From positions 49,567,533 through 49,631,532 of the forward strand of contig OZ034967.1 in assembly GCA_964030785.1 (NCBI GenBank): 64,000 nucleotides of DNA. The letters run 5' to 3'. A model generated the notes under the pieces. That model saw only the letters and a list, made by a program, of their open reading frames with translations. It searched no databases and was not told the DNA's origin. Source of the stretch: Siderastrea siderea. Taxonomy: Eukaryota; Cnidaria; Anthozoa; Scleractinia; Rhizangiidae. Shown here one piece after another: positions 34,956 to 47,180 of the stretch; position 1 is the stretch's first letter, and each line of letters begins with the position of its first letter. The position numbers and the translations under genes were made by a program.

Positions 34956-36740
34956 GTATGTTCAAGAAGACACCGATTAGACATGTACTTAGCAAGGAAA
35001 ACATTAGGACCACATTCAAATCTGTTAAAACACTAGGCAGCATTTTTAAGTAGCCGAAAGACTGCCCCACTGTTAATCACATCAAAGGAATCGTTTACAA
35101 AGTCAGGTATAAGACGTGATTTCACCTATGTCAGAGGAAGTAATAATCTTGGATTTCACGAGGTACAGAACACAAGCCGGGTAAAAGATCCAACAATGAG
35201 AGTGCAATTAGGCACCACACCAAAACAACAGATCAGGACATTCACCCAGACTACATCAAATTCTGGAAAGGAACCTGAATAATAGGCAAGAACGCCTTTT
35301 CCTGGAAGCTTTGCATTCCATCCAAGACTGCAATTCCGTAAACGAACATGTCCAATGTGTGGTTCGAGAAAATATCCATACCCCTACCACGGAGGGAATT
35401 TCACTTTGGACCCCCCTCCTCCCCGGATTTTCCATTTTTTGAACTAAGCTGTAACCCCCCCCCCCATCCCTCCAGATTTTCCACAGTTTGACAAACACCC
35501 CCCCCCAATCCCTCTGGAAAATTTTGTTCAAGAAGGGAAGTGTTAAAAATGAAGCAACTGATCCAAATTTAAATGAAGCTAAGCCGTTCCGATTATCGTA
35601 GGACGTGTATATACTGTTTATTAGCGTTTAAAATAATAACGTACATAGTCATATCTTACTCATAACATATTATCTTACCAATACCAACTGTCCTTCTCTT
35701 CGTTAAACAGATATACTGGGTATCTGTAAAATTACCTTGACAAAAGCATGTAAAACGTTCGTTTTAATTGAAGAATTCCCTTGAAAGTCGCATTGTTGCT
35801 GATAAACATTACTTTAACATGAACGCGATCATGAACACAGAAAGCGCACGCACAAAAATTACAGGGAAATGATCAAAATAGAAAGAATAATGAATATTGA
35901 GTTCTCGGCATACCAGCCCTCAGTTAAGAGCCCATTACTTGAAGGTGCAAGAGTAGCAAGAAAGCCCGTATAAACGTATTTGGCGACACTTATACTTTGT
36001 AATAAATATTCTTGTTGCTGAGCTTAGCAAAACACGACTTCTACGAGTCAATGAGATTGCTCTTCGCTTACCAGTTGCCGCATAGGGAGGTTAAAAAGGA
36101 CGGACTGATTGTTCGTAAACAACGCTTATAATTAATGTCAATTGTGAAGGTAAGCCTAAAATTTAGATTGTTTAGATGGCACAGACATTTCATCGCAGGA
36201 TCTCGTCGAAGTCGTCTCAATAAGTAAATGTAACCACTTCTGGTACGCGTTGCTGTCTTCTTGAAAACTGGTAACAAGTAATGATGGCTACTTCTACGCA
36301 AGACGATGTTTATCTCGTTTCCGCCCCTAATATCGCTTTCAAAGCGCCTTTGGGAGAAAGAATACCTGTTTTACGTTTAACAAAAGTGTTTACTTAGCAG
36401 TTAAACTAATTTAATTGCATAATAAAGATCTATAAATTCGGTAAGTAGCAATTTTCGAACTATATCTGAAGCTTACATCGGAATGAATCGAAGTTGACCC
36501 TCTGGAAAGTAATTTATCCGTTCATCCCCCCTCTCCTCTGGATTTTCCTGGGCTTTTGAAACCCCCCCCCCCACCCCTCCAGAATTTCCCCACCCCCCCG
36601 TGGTTGGGGTATGGATATTTTCTGGAACCACACAATTCCCACAGTTTATTTACCTTGAGTAGCATCCCTGGAGACCAGCAACGCATAAAAACTAATTATG
36701 CATGCAGTGACACTGTTTCAAACAAACTCTGACGAAGGCA
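34956..36740 (+). mobile_element. Penelope-like element 3' fragment, interrupted
   Basis: From 34956 to 35355 the plus strand reads, with several stops, the C-terminal part of a Penelope-like protein. The sequence KTLGSIF is followed by KGIVYKVR (the GIY-YIG endonuclease start), SWISRGTEHKPGKRS, a conserved H-x-K-T-T-D-x-D segment and an R-x-x-F-L-E-A-x-H segment with the GIY-YIG glutamate. The tail resumes at 36635 after a TIR insertion (35356-36634). Reverse transcriptase is missing here; an RT fragment of this class sits at 47660-48430 on the opposite strand. Confidence 0.65.
35356..36634. mobile_element. TIR element inserted in the Penelope fragment
   Basis: Left end TGTGTGGTTCGAGAAAATAT, then CCATACCCC. 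The right end in reverse complement is TGTGTGGTTCCAGAAAATAT, then CCATACCCC. Arms continue into C-rich runs (up to C13) with CCTCCAGATTTTCC-type repeats on both sides. No transposase recognised, 1.28 kb. Target duplication unclear. Confidence 0.75.
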
Positions 36741-39700
36741 ACAGAGAGTTGTCACAAATTTAGTTTCTTGAAAGTTTTTTATAACATCATTTTAACTTTT
36801 TTTTATTTCAGATCAGTTTCAAATTCTTTTTTAGCAACATGACTTCGTATGTTCTTGAATTGTTGAGCGATTGAAATAAGTGTCAGTGAATTTCTGTTTG
36901 TTGTCTAATTGTTTTTAACAGTCTACACGCTTTTGTTTTCCCCTGATGTTTACATTTAAGTTGACTTGAGTGTAGAAGTGACCACTCTTTTGTATGAGAA
37001 CAATGACTGTCAAGTCTCGCAAACAAAGCTTTTGTTTATTGCCCACTTTTAGTACTTTAAAATAATTCTCTTCAGTGGGTTTGCATAATTTGCAAATGTT
37101 GTTGAGCTGTGCTACGCCTTATCAAATTTGAGCGCAAGAAAATCTAACCAGTCGGGGGAACAAGTGCCATTTGATGGCGAAATCTTTTCTCCGAGAAAAG
37201 ACTGAGCCTGCGATTTTCGGCATTTGGCCAGTGGGCTACTCAAGGCCTTGATCACCTCAAGATACCAAAAAGGGCTCCATTTCTAAAACTATTTAACGCG
37301 AGGACCAGTTTATTCTGTTGCTTCGAAAAGCGGCTACTCTCAACTTGGAAGAAAAAGCACAGACCGTTAAAAAATATTTATCAGGACAAACTAAGCGCTC
37401 GCTATTAAATTTGGGTGACATCTATTTTAAGAATTGTTTGTGATGGGTCGCCGAGTGCAGGTAAGGGCCAATATTATAAGTCGGCTGGACGAGTGGTGTC
37501 TGAAACATCTTGAGCATGGAAAGGATGGAGAAACTGACTAGCTCTCAGCAAACACGACAACGATTTCGCCGTCGTGCTATTACTAAATCCGTGCGTATTC
37601 CGTTATTTAGACCCGACTGATTGATATGCTTATGGATTCAGATTTGTATTCTTATTCTCTTCAATTTCCTCTTTATCACCATTTCAGTCTGGATAATGAT
37701 GTCAGCGATATCAAAACGCTGTCTCATCTTGCTTTAATTTTTGTATTTGTGGCAAAATGCTTGACCAAATGAGCAGCAGTTTGTCTTGAAACCAAGAATT
37801 AAGAATGCTAGAACCGTATAATAATACTTCAGTTTCAAGTCGGAATTTGTGGGTTTCTCAGTGAGTTCTTCAATGTGAATTCCTTCTGAGCTTGAATAAT
37901 AAAGAATTACAGATGTGTTTGTCTTGGAAGGCGTTTCTCAGTGGGTCATAAACGAAGTCAGTAATGCTAACAAACAGTTGAGAATTATTGACGAGAAGAA
38001 TGCAATACAACATGCGGACCGCCGAGGAAACAGCAAGTTTAGCTCTTGTTTTTGGTTCAAATAAAAAAGCGCATTGTTTCAGCAGTTTTTTTCTAGTAGA
38101 AATTAACCTGGATCAGAATAGTGGTCATTGGGAATAACACAGACTTTATAAGGCTTTTAAAGCTTTGAAAATGGAGAATTGCTTTGTTCTCCGCCCGGCA
38201 AGTGCAAGAAGCATAAGCCACGCACCTCTTCGGAACCTGTAATTTTATTGGCTTCCTATATCACGCACCTCTATTGTTTTAAGGGCTAGGGTCATTGTTT
38301 TATTGTTTGTTCTTTTGTCTTCTCAGCCAATCCTGTTAAGCCTTCCGATAGGTGCGTACCGCCTCGCAAGAAGACTTTCATGCAATCAGCTGTTTTCCGC
38401 TCCATGAGTCAACTTTTTCTTCAGATTTTGCATGAATGTGAATAAGGGCGGGGAAAATATTTAACCAGTGCAGGATACTCTCTTATCTTTCGTGGAGAAT
38501 ACTCGCTTTACCACAGTAATCAGCGAGGTGCAAATACAGTTCGAAGCACTTTTAATTTTAATAAGCTTAAGCTTAATTATTTCTTTTCTCGCGCCTTTGT
38601 GGAAAGCTGTCTTGACTCATGTCAAAACCACGGGTGAACCGCGTTTCACCCTAGCTTAACTGCCTTTCCTAAGATCAGGTTACCCTCTTTTCTATCGGAT
38701 CTTTTAACGTGCTTTGAACAATGCTATATTTCAGCCTTGGAAAGCCGTAAAAACAAAATATAATTTGGCAATTCAGTGTTGCGCCCCGGCGAGATTAATG
38801 AAGAACAATCTAAACATGTGACCAATTAAGCTTCAACAGACTATCTTTAACCATTATTCAACAGTAACACATAAATTTCAGAACTTCCAACAGCCAAACG
38901 TCTCGCTGATACTACCAAAGCATGTCTGGAAGTAAGTTTATGGCCTGCAGATTCCTCCGTGCTAGGGACGCCATGTTTAAAACTTGAAAACATTCTGTTT
39001 CATTTTTCTGCGCGAGTTCGTAGTTCTCTCTGATTGGACAATATAAATCGGAGCTTCTTCGGACCCCTTCGGGCTTCTTCGGGCATAGATACGAAAACTG
39101 ACCAAAACAAGTACTTGTTCCCCCGACTGTAACGCAAACCAATGTACAGGTTTTTTTGGCAGTAGAGAGAAGGTATAAGCAATTAGATTCTTATCAATTC
39201 AGCAACAGCGTTCGCAGAGAGTGGGCCAGTTTGGGCAAGCCTATCATGTCTGTTGTTCCTTAATTGTCAAAAAAAACGCTTACTAAATATGGGGGAACTC
39301 AGTTGTTTAATTTGCCAGAACTCAGTGGAACTCACTCATTTACATCTTTTCTTTATAAGCCTATACGTGCATTAAGTTCAGTTAATTATCTAATTTGCTT
39401 CGTTATCCTTGTTGAATGGTTGATTTCTTGATAAGCGCAGCTCAACAGTGAAAGCTATGTTGGCCGTAAAGGTCTTTGCTTATTATTTCTCTCCCATTCA
39501 CTCTTATCTATCTCAAGCTCGGTTACCGGTATCTGGAATGCCCAGAAAGTGTCACTTTTGGTGTTCCATGGTGAATTTAAAAGTGTGATAAAATTTGAGA
39601 ATAAATATAAGCTAAATTATGCAACGTTTTGATATCATTTTCAAGTGACGAAAAAAATTATAACATCGATATATAAGAAACAAGTAACAAATAGTTCCAT

Positions 39701-40240
39701 GCATGTGAATAAATAAACAATGCTAATTACAGTGCAACGAATTCAACTGGGGCCACCCAAAGTTTTTCTGCCCATCACAAGGCGAGTTCAGAACAAAAGA
39801 ATTGGGGTTGCAGTTGCTTTCGGACCAATCACAAAGGGGTAAAATTTAACTGCTACTGGTAGTTTGAGTGGGAATTGACGCGAAGGGCTTTGCAAAGGTG
39901 AACCTCAATGCTTACTCTCATGGCAAAATGTTGTTCTTTTCAGCCAATGACAAGGCAAACAAATAAAAAGGGAAAGATAAAAAGATACCAAATGTTAACA
40001 CATTGTGCTAATTTCAAATTATAACGTGCGCCTTTCGGGGCTGGAATGTTAGCGCATTTTGCTAAGTTTCTCTAATTCTTTCATATTTCCACGAGAGAGT
40101 GCAGAATTCATGTAAAATGCTAAGTTAGTAGGTTTTTGGCATTGTTTGATTAGTGGAAATGGAAATGGAAATGGTCTTTAATGGTTATTCCTTGACAGGC
40201 TTTTCAATAACTATTTACAATAATATAATAATAATTAATA
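36741..40240. other. Intron stretch with no recognised feature
   Basis: No exon, domain or clear repeat recognised over about 3.5 kb; open frames (38468-38659, 38912-39142) are short and featureless. Confidence 0.45.
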
Positions 40241-40391
40241 CTTAGCTCATTACACGCCCTCGTCAGATGTCCCTTGTAGGCATGGATAGATCTTTGAAGT
40301 CCTTTAATTTCCTCTGAATGGGCATCTTCTTCATCCAACAAAATGGTATCAAGTTTTCCAGCTAGCATACTTTGAATCGCGTCGTCCATAG
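40241..40391 (-). pseudogene. Inverted copy of BEL gag 5' end
   Basis: The minus strand from 40389 reads MDDAIQSMLAGKLDTILLDE and on to HAYKGHLTRACNEL. This is nearly identical to the plus-strand reading from 40736, so the region is an inverted duplicate of 40734-40885 across a spacer of about 340 bases. Confidence 0.85.
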
Positions 40392-40735
40392 CGAAACTTA
40401 GTTCGCATGTATAGCATGTCGTTTTCGTGGACTCCCAGAAAATCTGCCGATAAGGTTTGTGTCATTTTGTATAAGAATTTCTGTATTTTCCTTTTGTTAG
40501 CTTTTGCTTTTCTTGTCCCTTTTTCTTTTCTTGTCATCCGTGGGATTCATTCCTTCTTTGCATTTTCAGAACCGTTGCTTGTGATGTGTTGTTTCCTGCT
40601 ACGGTGTGTCTTATGGTGAATTTGGTCTGGAAATAAAATTGTCATATAAGTAGCGTTTGCCTGTTCTTTAGCGGCTACATTGGTTCTTATCGATCTTCAA
40701 ATCGTGTTCGATGGTGTACGACGTCGGTGATGGCT

Positions 40736-41850
40736 ATGGACGACGCGATTCAAAGTATGCTAGCTGGAAAACTTGATACCATTTTGTTGGATGAAGAAGG
40801 TGCCCATTCAGAGGAAATTAAAGGACTTCAAAGATCTATCCATGCCTACAAGGGACATCTGACGAGGGCGTGTAATGAGCTAAGATTCTAATGTTTGAAC
40901 TTGGGCTCTCTGAGCGGCAGCGGTTGGGATGCCACTTCAGAGCCTGGTCGATCTGGAGGAACAAGAGAAAGCTGTGTGTAATTATCAGTGGGAGGTTAAC
41001 GAAAAGGCTTTCTTTGATGAACAATTTACGAGATGGATAAATTTTCCTGCTTCTAGTTTGGCATGTGACGACACTCTGAGCGTGGTTCCACTCGATGCCC
41101 CTCGTGAGACTCCATGCGAAACTTCTTTGCATACTCCTCGCGAGACTCCATGCGAAACTGCATTGCACACTACTCGCAGGACTCCATGCGATACTCTTCA
41201 CGAGAATCCGCTCAACAGAGGTGTTTATTTGTCAGCGAATGCTACTTCTTCCCGTGGTTCTAGGGTTGGCTCGAGAGTGAGTAAAGCATCAAGGACAAGG
41301 CTAGCAGTGGCTCAGTTAAAAGTAAGAATGCTTCAAGAGGAGCAGAAGATAAAGACAAGAGAGCAAGAACTAGAGATGGAGATGGAAAAGCAGTTGCTTA
41401 ACGCGTGTGTTGAAATGAAGTAAGCGCAGATGGAGTTGTATACAGACAGTGATGAGGGCGGCGAATTGGACAATAGATCAGCAAGTCTAACCTCTCTGCC
41501 CAAATAGACGTTGTACGAGACAGTTGGCAAATATCTTGATTCGTGTGAGGATGGACTACCTAGACTTCTGCCAACTCCTCCACCTAGACCTGAAGAGACT
41601 CCTTGTGAATCTGAAGAGTTAGCCAACACCTCGGAAGGAGAGAAGATGTTTAAGTTGCAGCAAGAGGCAATGAAGCATCAAGAAGAGGTTGTGCACTTGG
41701 TAACCACTGGCTTAGAGAAGTTCGAGATGCCCAAGAGGGAGTTTCTATCCTTTGAAGGGGACCCGAAGAAGTACCCTCGATTCATCAAGAGTTTCGAAAT
41801 AAACGTTGAGCGCAGAGTAAAGAAAGATGACGAGCGACTTTGTTTCTGAT
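40736..41850 (+). pseudogene. BEL/Pao gag, N-terminal part
   Basis: Frames at 40736-40891, 40929-41423 and 41511-41849. The middle one contains three copies of an approximately 33-base repeat (encoding RETPCET-like units, 41098-41210) and ends with a charged helix (LKVRMLQEEQKIKTREQELE). The last ends in PKREFLSFEGDPKKYPRFIK, the signature of the DUF1759 gag domain of Pao-type elements. Stops separate the frames. Confidence 0.75.
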
Positions 41851-42109
41851 ATAGTATTGCGAAGGGCCTGCTAAGGAAGCTATTGAGAACTGCGTGATGC
41901 TACCTTCTGAACAAGGTTATCGTGAGGAAAAGAGATCTTACATAAGAACTTTGGACAGAAACATACTATTGTGAGCATTTATTGACAGTGACCAAAGGGC
42001 CTCAAATCTGTGCATGGGAATCTGAGAAGTTGTCTCAACTGGCTCGTGACATAAGTGCTGTGTGTTAAACTACGAGCACATGTGTTACGAGGCCAACATA
42101 AACTCCGTG

Positions 42110-42785
42110 GATAAACTTAAGGACATTCGCGCTGCTAATTGTTTCTGCGCATTGTTACCGCGCACGCAATTCACTTCGCAATGTCATGCCACGTCATACA
42201 TTGAGCGCGCAGGCTGTTGAAGAAATGTGGATATATATAGCGCTAGTGGGCACTTTAATATCTATGCACAGATTTAACTCTGTTAAATGTTTGGTGACCC
42301 CATATTTTCTTTTGATAGATCACTTTCTCTGTCGATTATCTACGTTTTGTGGAAAATTAAAGAAAAATCTGTGTTGTGGAAGTTTGTTTTTTTTTAACAT
42401 TTCTGCCTTCGCATCATCGAATTCTGCTATTATTGTAGCTGCACAGTGTTAGCAAAAGTCCATCTTAGAGGTTGACTTTAACTAAAAGGATGACACTGGT
42501 TCAAATTATTTACTTGGCAGACCCACTTAAATAAAATTGGACTAAGAAAGTGGGTCTACAGCGAATCATTTTTAAGTATTTTTCAACTAACAAGCACTGA
42601 GGCCATGTCGAGTTACGAGGTCCGACCAATGTGTCAAAATTGTGGTAGTTTTTCATGCGCTTTATTTCGACAACGAATTGGTGACCCTCCAGTTTTTTGA
42701 CATTTCTGACATCGGTAACTCATTATCTGACTGTAGCCAAAATGTGAAAAAAATCTGTGTTGTAGAAGTTTTTCGCGCAAACATC
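42110..42785. other. Foreign insertion within the BEL gag region
   Basis: Gag similarity stops near 42110 and resumes near 42790. The interval holds two diverged copies of a unit containing AAAAATCTGTGTTG and GGTGACCC/GGTGACCCTCC blocks (42285-42390 and 42670-42765). Element type unknown. Confidence 0.45.
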
Positions 42786-42789
42786 CTTC

Positions 42790-43340
42790 AGAAGGTCGTC
42801 ATGTGGCTTCGATCTCACCTGCAAGCTAAGTGGGCTAAGGAGTCAAGCAGATTGATCGAGGCCAAAATTGAACAAGCATTTTCTCACCTCGCCGACTTTG
42901 TGGACAAAAAAGGCAACAGAGGCAAACACGGCATTTGGCAAGTTGGTGGGAACTAGGCCAGATGGGAATAAGATTCCACTTACCAAATCCAGGAAGAAAC
43001 CAGAAGATGAGCCTCTACCCAAAGCGAAAGCTCCAGCGACTCAAGTTGCTAATGGAAGACAAGCTCAGGAAGATCGGTCGGTTTCAAAACCAACGCTCAA
43101 TGCTGCAACCCAGGGGTCCAACACTAAGGAGACGCCCACGATCTGCCTGTTTTGCAACGGCACTTACAGTTTGGAGAGATGCTTTAAGTTCAGGGACAAG
43201 TCTTTTGACGAAAGACTTTGTGATGACCAGGAAGTTATGTATTAACTGTCTGAAAGAGAACCATCTTGCAAGGCGGTGTAGAGGAGCCAGGGAAACGACA
43301 CCATTCGCTACTCCATCCACCACCAACTACCAATGAAGAG
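42790..43340 (+). pseudogene. BEL/Pao gag, C-terminal part with zinc knuckles
   Basis: Reads LQAKWAKESSRLIEAKIEQA, then after a frame change TICLFCNGTYSLERCFKF and, in a third frame, KLCINCLKENHLARRCRG, a CCHC zinc knuckle (C-x2-C-x4-H-x4-C). Order and motifs match Pao-type gag. Confidence 0.75.
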
Positions 43341-43488
43341 GTCAGTGCACCAGTTGTTCCTGATACCTGAGAGACTTCTGCCGGCAATAGTCAACAGAAC
43401 GTCAGTGGGGCCGGTGCAGAAGGTCAGTGTGCAGCTATCGAGTCTGCGAGACCTCGTGTTAGCCTAAGGACAGTTCCAGTAAAGGTTC

Positions 43489-43794
43489 GTGGTTGTGATG
43501 GTGGTCCAGAGATCGACTTGCGCCTTTTTGGATAACGGTTCCGACACTACTCTCTGTTTGGACAGTTTAGCTCAAAGCCTTAATGTACCCCAAAAACCTA
43601 TCCAGTTCTCTTTGACTTCAGTAAATGCTGAAAACAGTCCCAGATCCGGGTTTGAAGTAGCATTTAACCTTAAGGGAATGACGAAGTGCATTTGGACAAA
43701 GTTTGGACTGTTGATTGCCTCTCGGTCTCGGGATATCCCCACAGAGAAGGATATTGATCGATGGCCTCATCTGCGTGGAATAGAATTCCCATGA
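43489..43794 (+). pseudogene. BEL/Pao retropepsin-like protease region
   Basis: Contains the aspartic protease motif as FLDNGSDTTLC (Asn follows Asp, giving D-N-G-S where D-S/T-G is usual), followed by LAQSLNVPQKPIQFSLTSV. This fits the DUF1758 protease region of Pao-type polyproteins. Truncated after about 100 residues by the insertion. Confidence 0.7.
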
Positions 43795-43956
43795 CTCGAT
43801 GGTGATGAGAAGGCGGTTGGGATCTTCATTGGAAATGACGTTCCTGAAGCGCAGAGACGTGGAAAGAGGAAACAGCCTTATGCAGTTTGAACTCTCCTTG
43901 GATGGACGCTCATTGGACCCATGAGTCATCCCCCAGTATGTTTGGAAGTACTATTT

Positions 43957-44090
43957 CAAAAACGAGTGCGAGGGTTTCATCAGGTTTCCAAACACGAGAA
44001 AACATTTGAAACCACGAGGCCGCAGGCCGAGTGGTTTTATTGTTTTCGAGTGTTTGGAAACCTGATGAAACCCGAAGCACGAGTTTTTGT
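43957..44090. repeat. Long near-perfect hairpin
   Basis: Left arm CAAAAACGAGTGCGAGGGTT then TCATCAGGTTTCCAAACACG; right arm GTGTTTGGAAACCTGATGAA then ACCCGAAGCACGAGTTTTTG. The arms, roughly 45 bases each, surround a GC-rich centre that itself pairs (GGCCGCAGGCC). It marks the left edge of the insertion in the BEL element. Confidence 0.85.
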
Positions 44091-44299
44091 AATTACTTCT
44101 CCAACAAAAAAAATTAGAAGCACTTATCATTTTAATGAGTTTTCTCAATTCAAATATTCTATTTGTGGATCGTAATCAACGCTTTGAGGCGTTGATTGAG
44201 ATCCCGTCGCCGACGTGCTAGTGTGTGAAATTATTCTTGCATTTAATGCAACGTTTTTCAGTCTTGTTGTTTGTCAGTTCGAAGCAAACACGTTGCTTT

Positions 44300-44735
44300 G
44301 AATTCACAAGCCAAATGGCAGAAATGGCAGAGTACAGATTTAGAGCTGCCAAAACTTTTGAACAAGAAGAAAAGTGTGTGGCCAGCGCTATTCCGAAGTC
44401 TACCCAATATAAAAACAAATGGGCGGTTGGAATTTTTGAACAATGGCAAAAAGTCCGAGTTCCTAAAGTAGCAACGTTGGAACCAGGCGGTCTATTTAAA
44501 AATTACGATCTGCACAAAGTTCAGTCCTTGGAATTTCCGTTGCTTGAAATGGATGCTTTAAGCCTCAATTATTGGCTGGCAAAGTTTATCCAAGAAGTTG
44601 CTAAACCATCAAAGGAAAGATACCCACCCAGAACCATATATCAGATTGTGTGCGGAATATGTCGATTCATGGAGGAAAAGAATGCAAACTTGGATTTCAA
44701 TCTCCTCGATGCATCAGACAAAAGGTGCAGTAGTG
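44300..44735 (+). pseudogene. Crypton/KIAA1958-like gene fragment
   Basis: The frame 44225-44773 holds a 130-residue stretch (YKNKWAVGIFEQWQKVRVPK, LSLNYWLAKFIQEVAKPSKE, YPPRTIYQIVCGICRFMEEK). The pattern W-x-x-x-I-F-x-x-W ... L-x-x-W-L-x-x-F-I-x-E-x-x-K ... Y-P-x-x-T-L/I-Y is known from Crypton-derived proteins such as the KIAA1958/QRICH1/ZMYM group. It ends at AAAAG|gtgcag, which looks like a splice donor. It sits inside the BEL element, so it arrived by a later insertion. Confidence 0.65.
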
Positions 44736-45042
44736 TTGCTTTCATTGTCATAATTTGCTCTCATATTGTGTGAATAAATAAATTTGTTGATGTCCATGTT
44801 TTCGTCTTGCCTTTTGAATATGCAGATTAAGAAACAATTTACACACGGGTTTGAAATCGTTTCTAAACGCGTGTGGTTTTCAACTCGTTTTTCATTGGGT
44901 TTCTAAACTCATCCACCTGACCAGAATGGGCCGTTCTGGTAGGCTGATAACAATATGAATAATTAATGAGTTTGAGAAGCTAGAGTCAATTTCATAGGCC
45001 ATGATCAAGAAATGATATCCACACAGTTGAAGAGGATGTACA

Positions 45043-45260
45043 ATGCAGAGTTTGCTGAATCCTTGTCCAGTACGAAACAGTTTGTCTAATGAGGATCACC
45101 GTGCTCTCACCATCCTTGAAAGTTCTGCTTGTATGATAGATAGTCACTACCAGTTGGCTTTGCCATGGCGTTACAATCCTCCTTCCCTACCTAATAACCG
45201 TTCTGTTGCTGAGCACAGCCTTCATTCTCGCAGGAGAAGACTTCAGAAGACCCATGGCTA
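45043..45260 (+). pseudogene. BEL/Pao pol N-terminal fragment
   Basis: Reads HYQLALPWRYNPPSLPNNRS followed by VAEHSLHSRRRRLQKTHG, the characteristic region before the reverse transcriptase of Pao elements (Y-x-x-x-L-P-W ... L-P-N-N-R). The reverse transcriptase that should follow is deleted. Confidence 0.75.
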
Positions 45261-45369
45261 AAGGAGAAATATTGTGAGACTGTTGATAGCTACATCATGA
45301 AGGGGGAAGGAAAAAAAGTTTCCAGACGACCAAACTGACCCTGCTGGCAAACCCTGTGTAAACTCGACT

Positions 45370-46330
45370 TTGGATGGGACGCAACAATTCCCTGACGAGA
45401 CTCTGGTCAAGTGGAGAACGTGGGTTGAGAATCTGCCAAAGCCTAAACCTTTCAGCTGGCCTCGCTGCTTCAAACCCAAGGCCTTTGGACTAGTCTGCAA
45501 CATCCAACTACATCATTTCTGTGATGTGTTGGAGCAAAGATACGGTGCGGTGTCGTATATCCTCCTCGTGGATGACGTTGGCAGCATTCACTGGTTATGA
45601 GTAAATCGCGTGTCGCACCCTTAAAGGCCATCACGATTCCTAGGATGGAGCTGACAGCAGCTGTAGTGTCCATCAAACTGCACAAATCCCTTGAAGAACA
45701 ACTCGATTTGCCTGTTCACAGAGCCGTGTTCTGGACAGATGCCACTATTGTCCTTCAATACATAAGCAATGAAGCGAGAAGATTTCAAACATTTGTGGCC
45801 AATCGATTGTCAATAATTCATGACACTTCATCTCCATCCCAGTGGCATCATGTGGATTCCCAGTCCAATCCAGCAGATTATGCATCCCATGGTTTCCTGG
45901 TCACTGAAACTCGCAAGTTGCAAAGTTGGCTTAGTGGCCCTGCCTTCCTGCATAAAGAAGAACAAGACTGGCCAAAGCAGCTGGTTCAGATCCCACATTT
46001 ATCAGACGAAGATCGTGAGCTGAAAAGAAGAACGTTGCAAGTGCACATGACAGTACAAAAGGACTGCTTGCAACCTCTGCTATCACATTTCTCTTCCGTC
46101 TACAAGCTCCAGACTTCTGTCGCTTGGCTTTTGCGCTTCAAGGAGTACTTACATGCCCAGTCTGGAAGAGTATCCTCTGAAAGGCTTAAGAAAGGTAACT
46201 TAACGGTTGGAGAGATTCCCAAAGCTACAGAGGAGATAGTGAAAGTTATTCAGTGCCAAGAGTTTACTGACGAATTGGCTATGTTACAGAAGATCCCATG
46301 CGAGCCTAGGACATCTGCTACTGGAAGGAA
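45370..46330 (+). pseudogene. BEL/Pao RT end and RNase H
   Basis: 45370-45600 reads WPRCFKPKAFG and QLHHFCDVLEQRYGAVSY (start of the RNase H fold). After one stop, 45597-46478 continues MSKSRVAPLKAITIPRMELT and AVFWTDATIVLQYI (catalytic-type Asp), then NPADYASHG. This order is typical of Pao RT-RNase H. One stop plus later frame breaks make it nonfunctional. Confidence 0.8.
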
Positions 46331-47180
46331 GTTGTCCTGTGTGGGGAGCACGAGTTCCCTGCACAAGTTATGCCCACAGATTCACGTTCGTGGCCACTGG
46401 GAAACGGTTATCTGTGCTCAAGAAGAACCACAGTCTAGCAAGCTACATGGGGGCGCTGAACATAAAATGGAAGTTTAACTTAGCCTGGGCCCCATGGTGG
46501 GGTGGCTTCTTTGAGTGCCTTACTGGTATCATGAAGAGGAGCCTTTCAAAGGCGATTGGCCGAAGCCTTCTAACCTATCAAGAGCTTTAAGACACCTTGC
46601 TGGACATAGAAACTTGCATGAACAACAGGCTGTTGCTTTATCAGGGGGAGGAGTTTGAACAGCTGGTGCTTACACCAGACACCTTACTGAGAGGAAAACC
46701 AACTCCCATCTTAGATGAAGACCTTGTGAAGATTGCAGAAAATGGCGTAACAAGGTGAATGAGATTCTTGCAGAGAAGCAAAGAAAACCCTGGAAAGAGA
46801 TTCCTTAAGGAGTACGTCCATGCCCTTGAGGAAAGACAAATGCATTCCACTGGGGTCACTACAAAAATCCCAGACACTATGGCAGTGGTCTTGATGAACA
46901 CTGTGGAAGCTTGGACAAGTAGTGGGCACAGTTATTGGTAAGGATGGAGCAGTTCGTGGACTGAAACTGAGACAAGGGAATGGTTACGTGGTGGAATGCC
47001 CTTTACAGCTCGTATGTGACCTAGAAATCGGAGGAGAGAATCCTGACTTCAAGCTTAACCCGGAAGCTGGAGTGTTCACACCAAGATTAGGGCTAAGTCG
47101 GAAGACCAAAGAGATCGCCAATGAACAAATCAAGGACATTGTTGCACAAGAAGTCAAAGACAATGAGAGTGACATTTAAG
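46330..47180 (+). pseudogene. BEL/Pao integrase, C-terminal part
   Basis: Fragments read IKWKFNLAWAPWWGGFFECL, then TYQEL, LDIETCMNNR (the 'E-x-x-x-N-x-R-P' region) and, near 46950, KDGAVRGLKLRQGNGYVVEC. These match the C-terminal half of Pao integrase with the A-P-W-W-G-G-F-x-E motif. Frames change several times. Confidence 0.75.
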
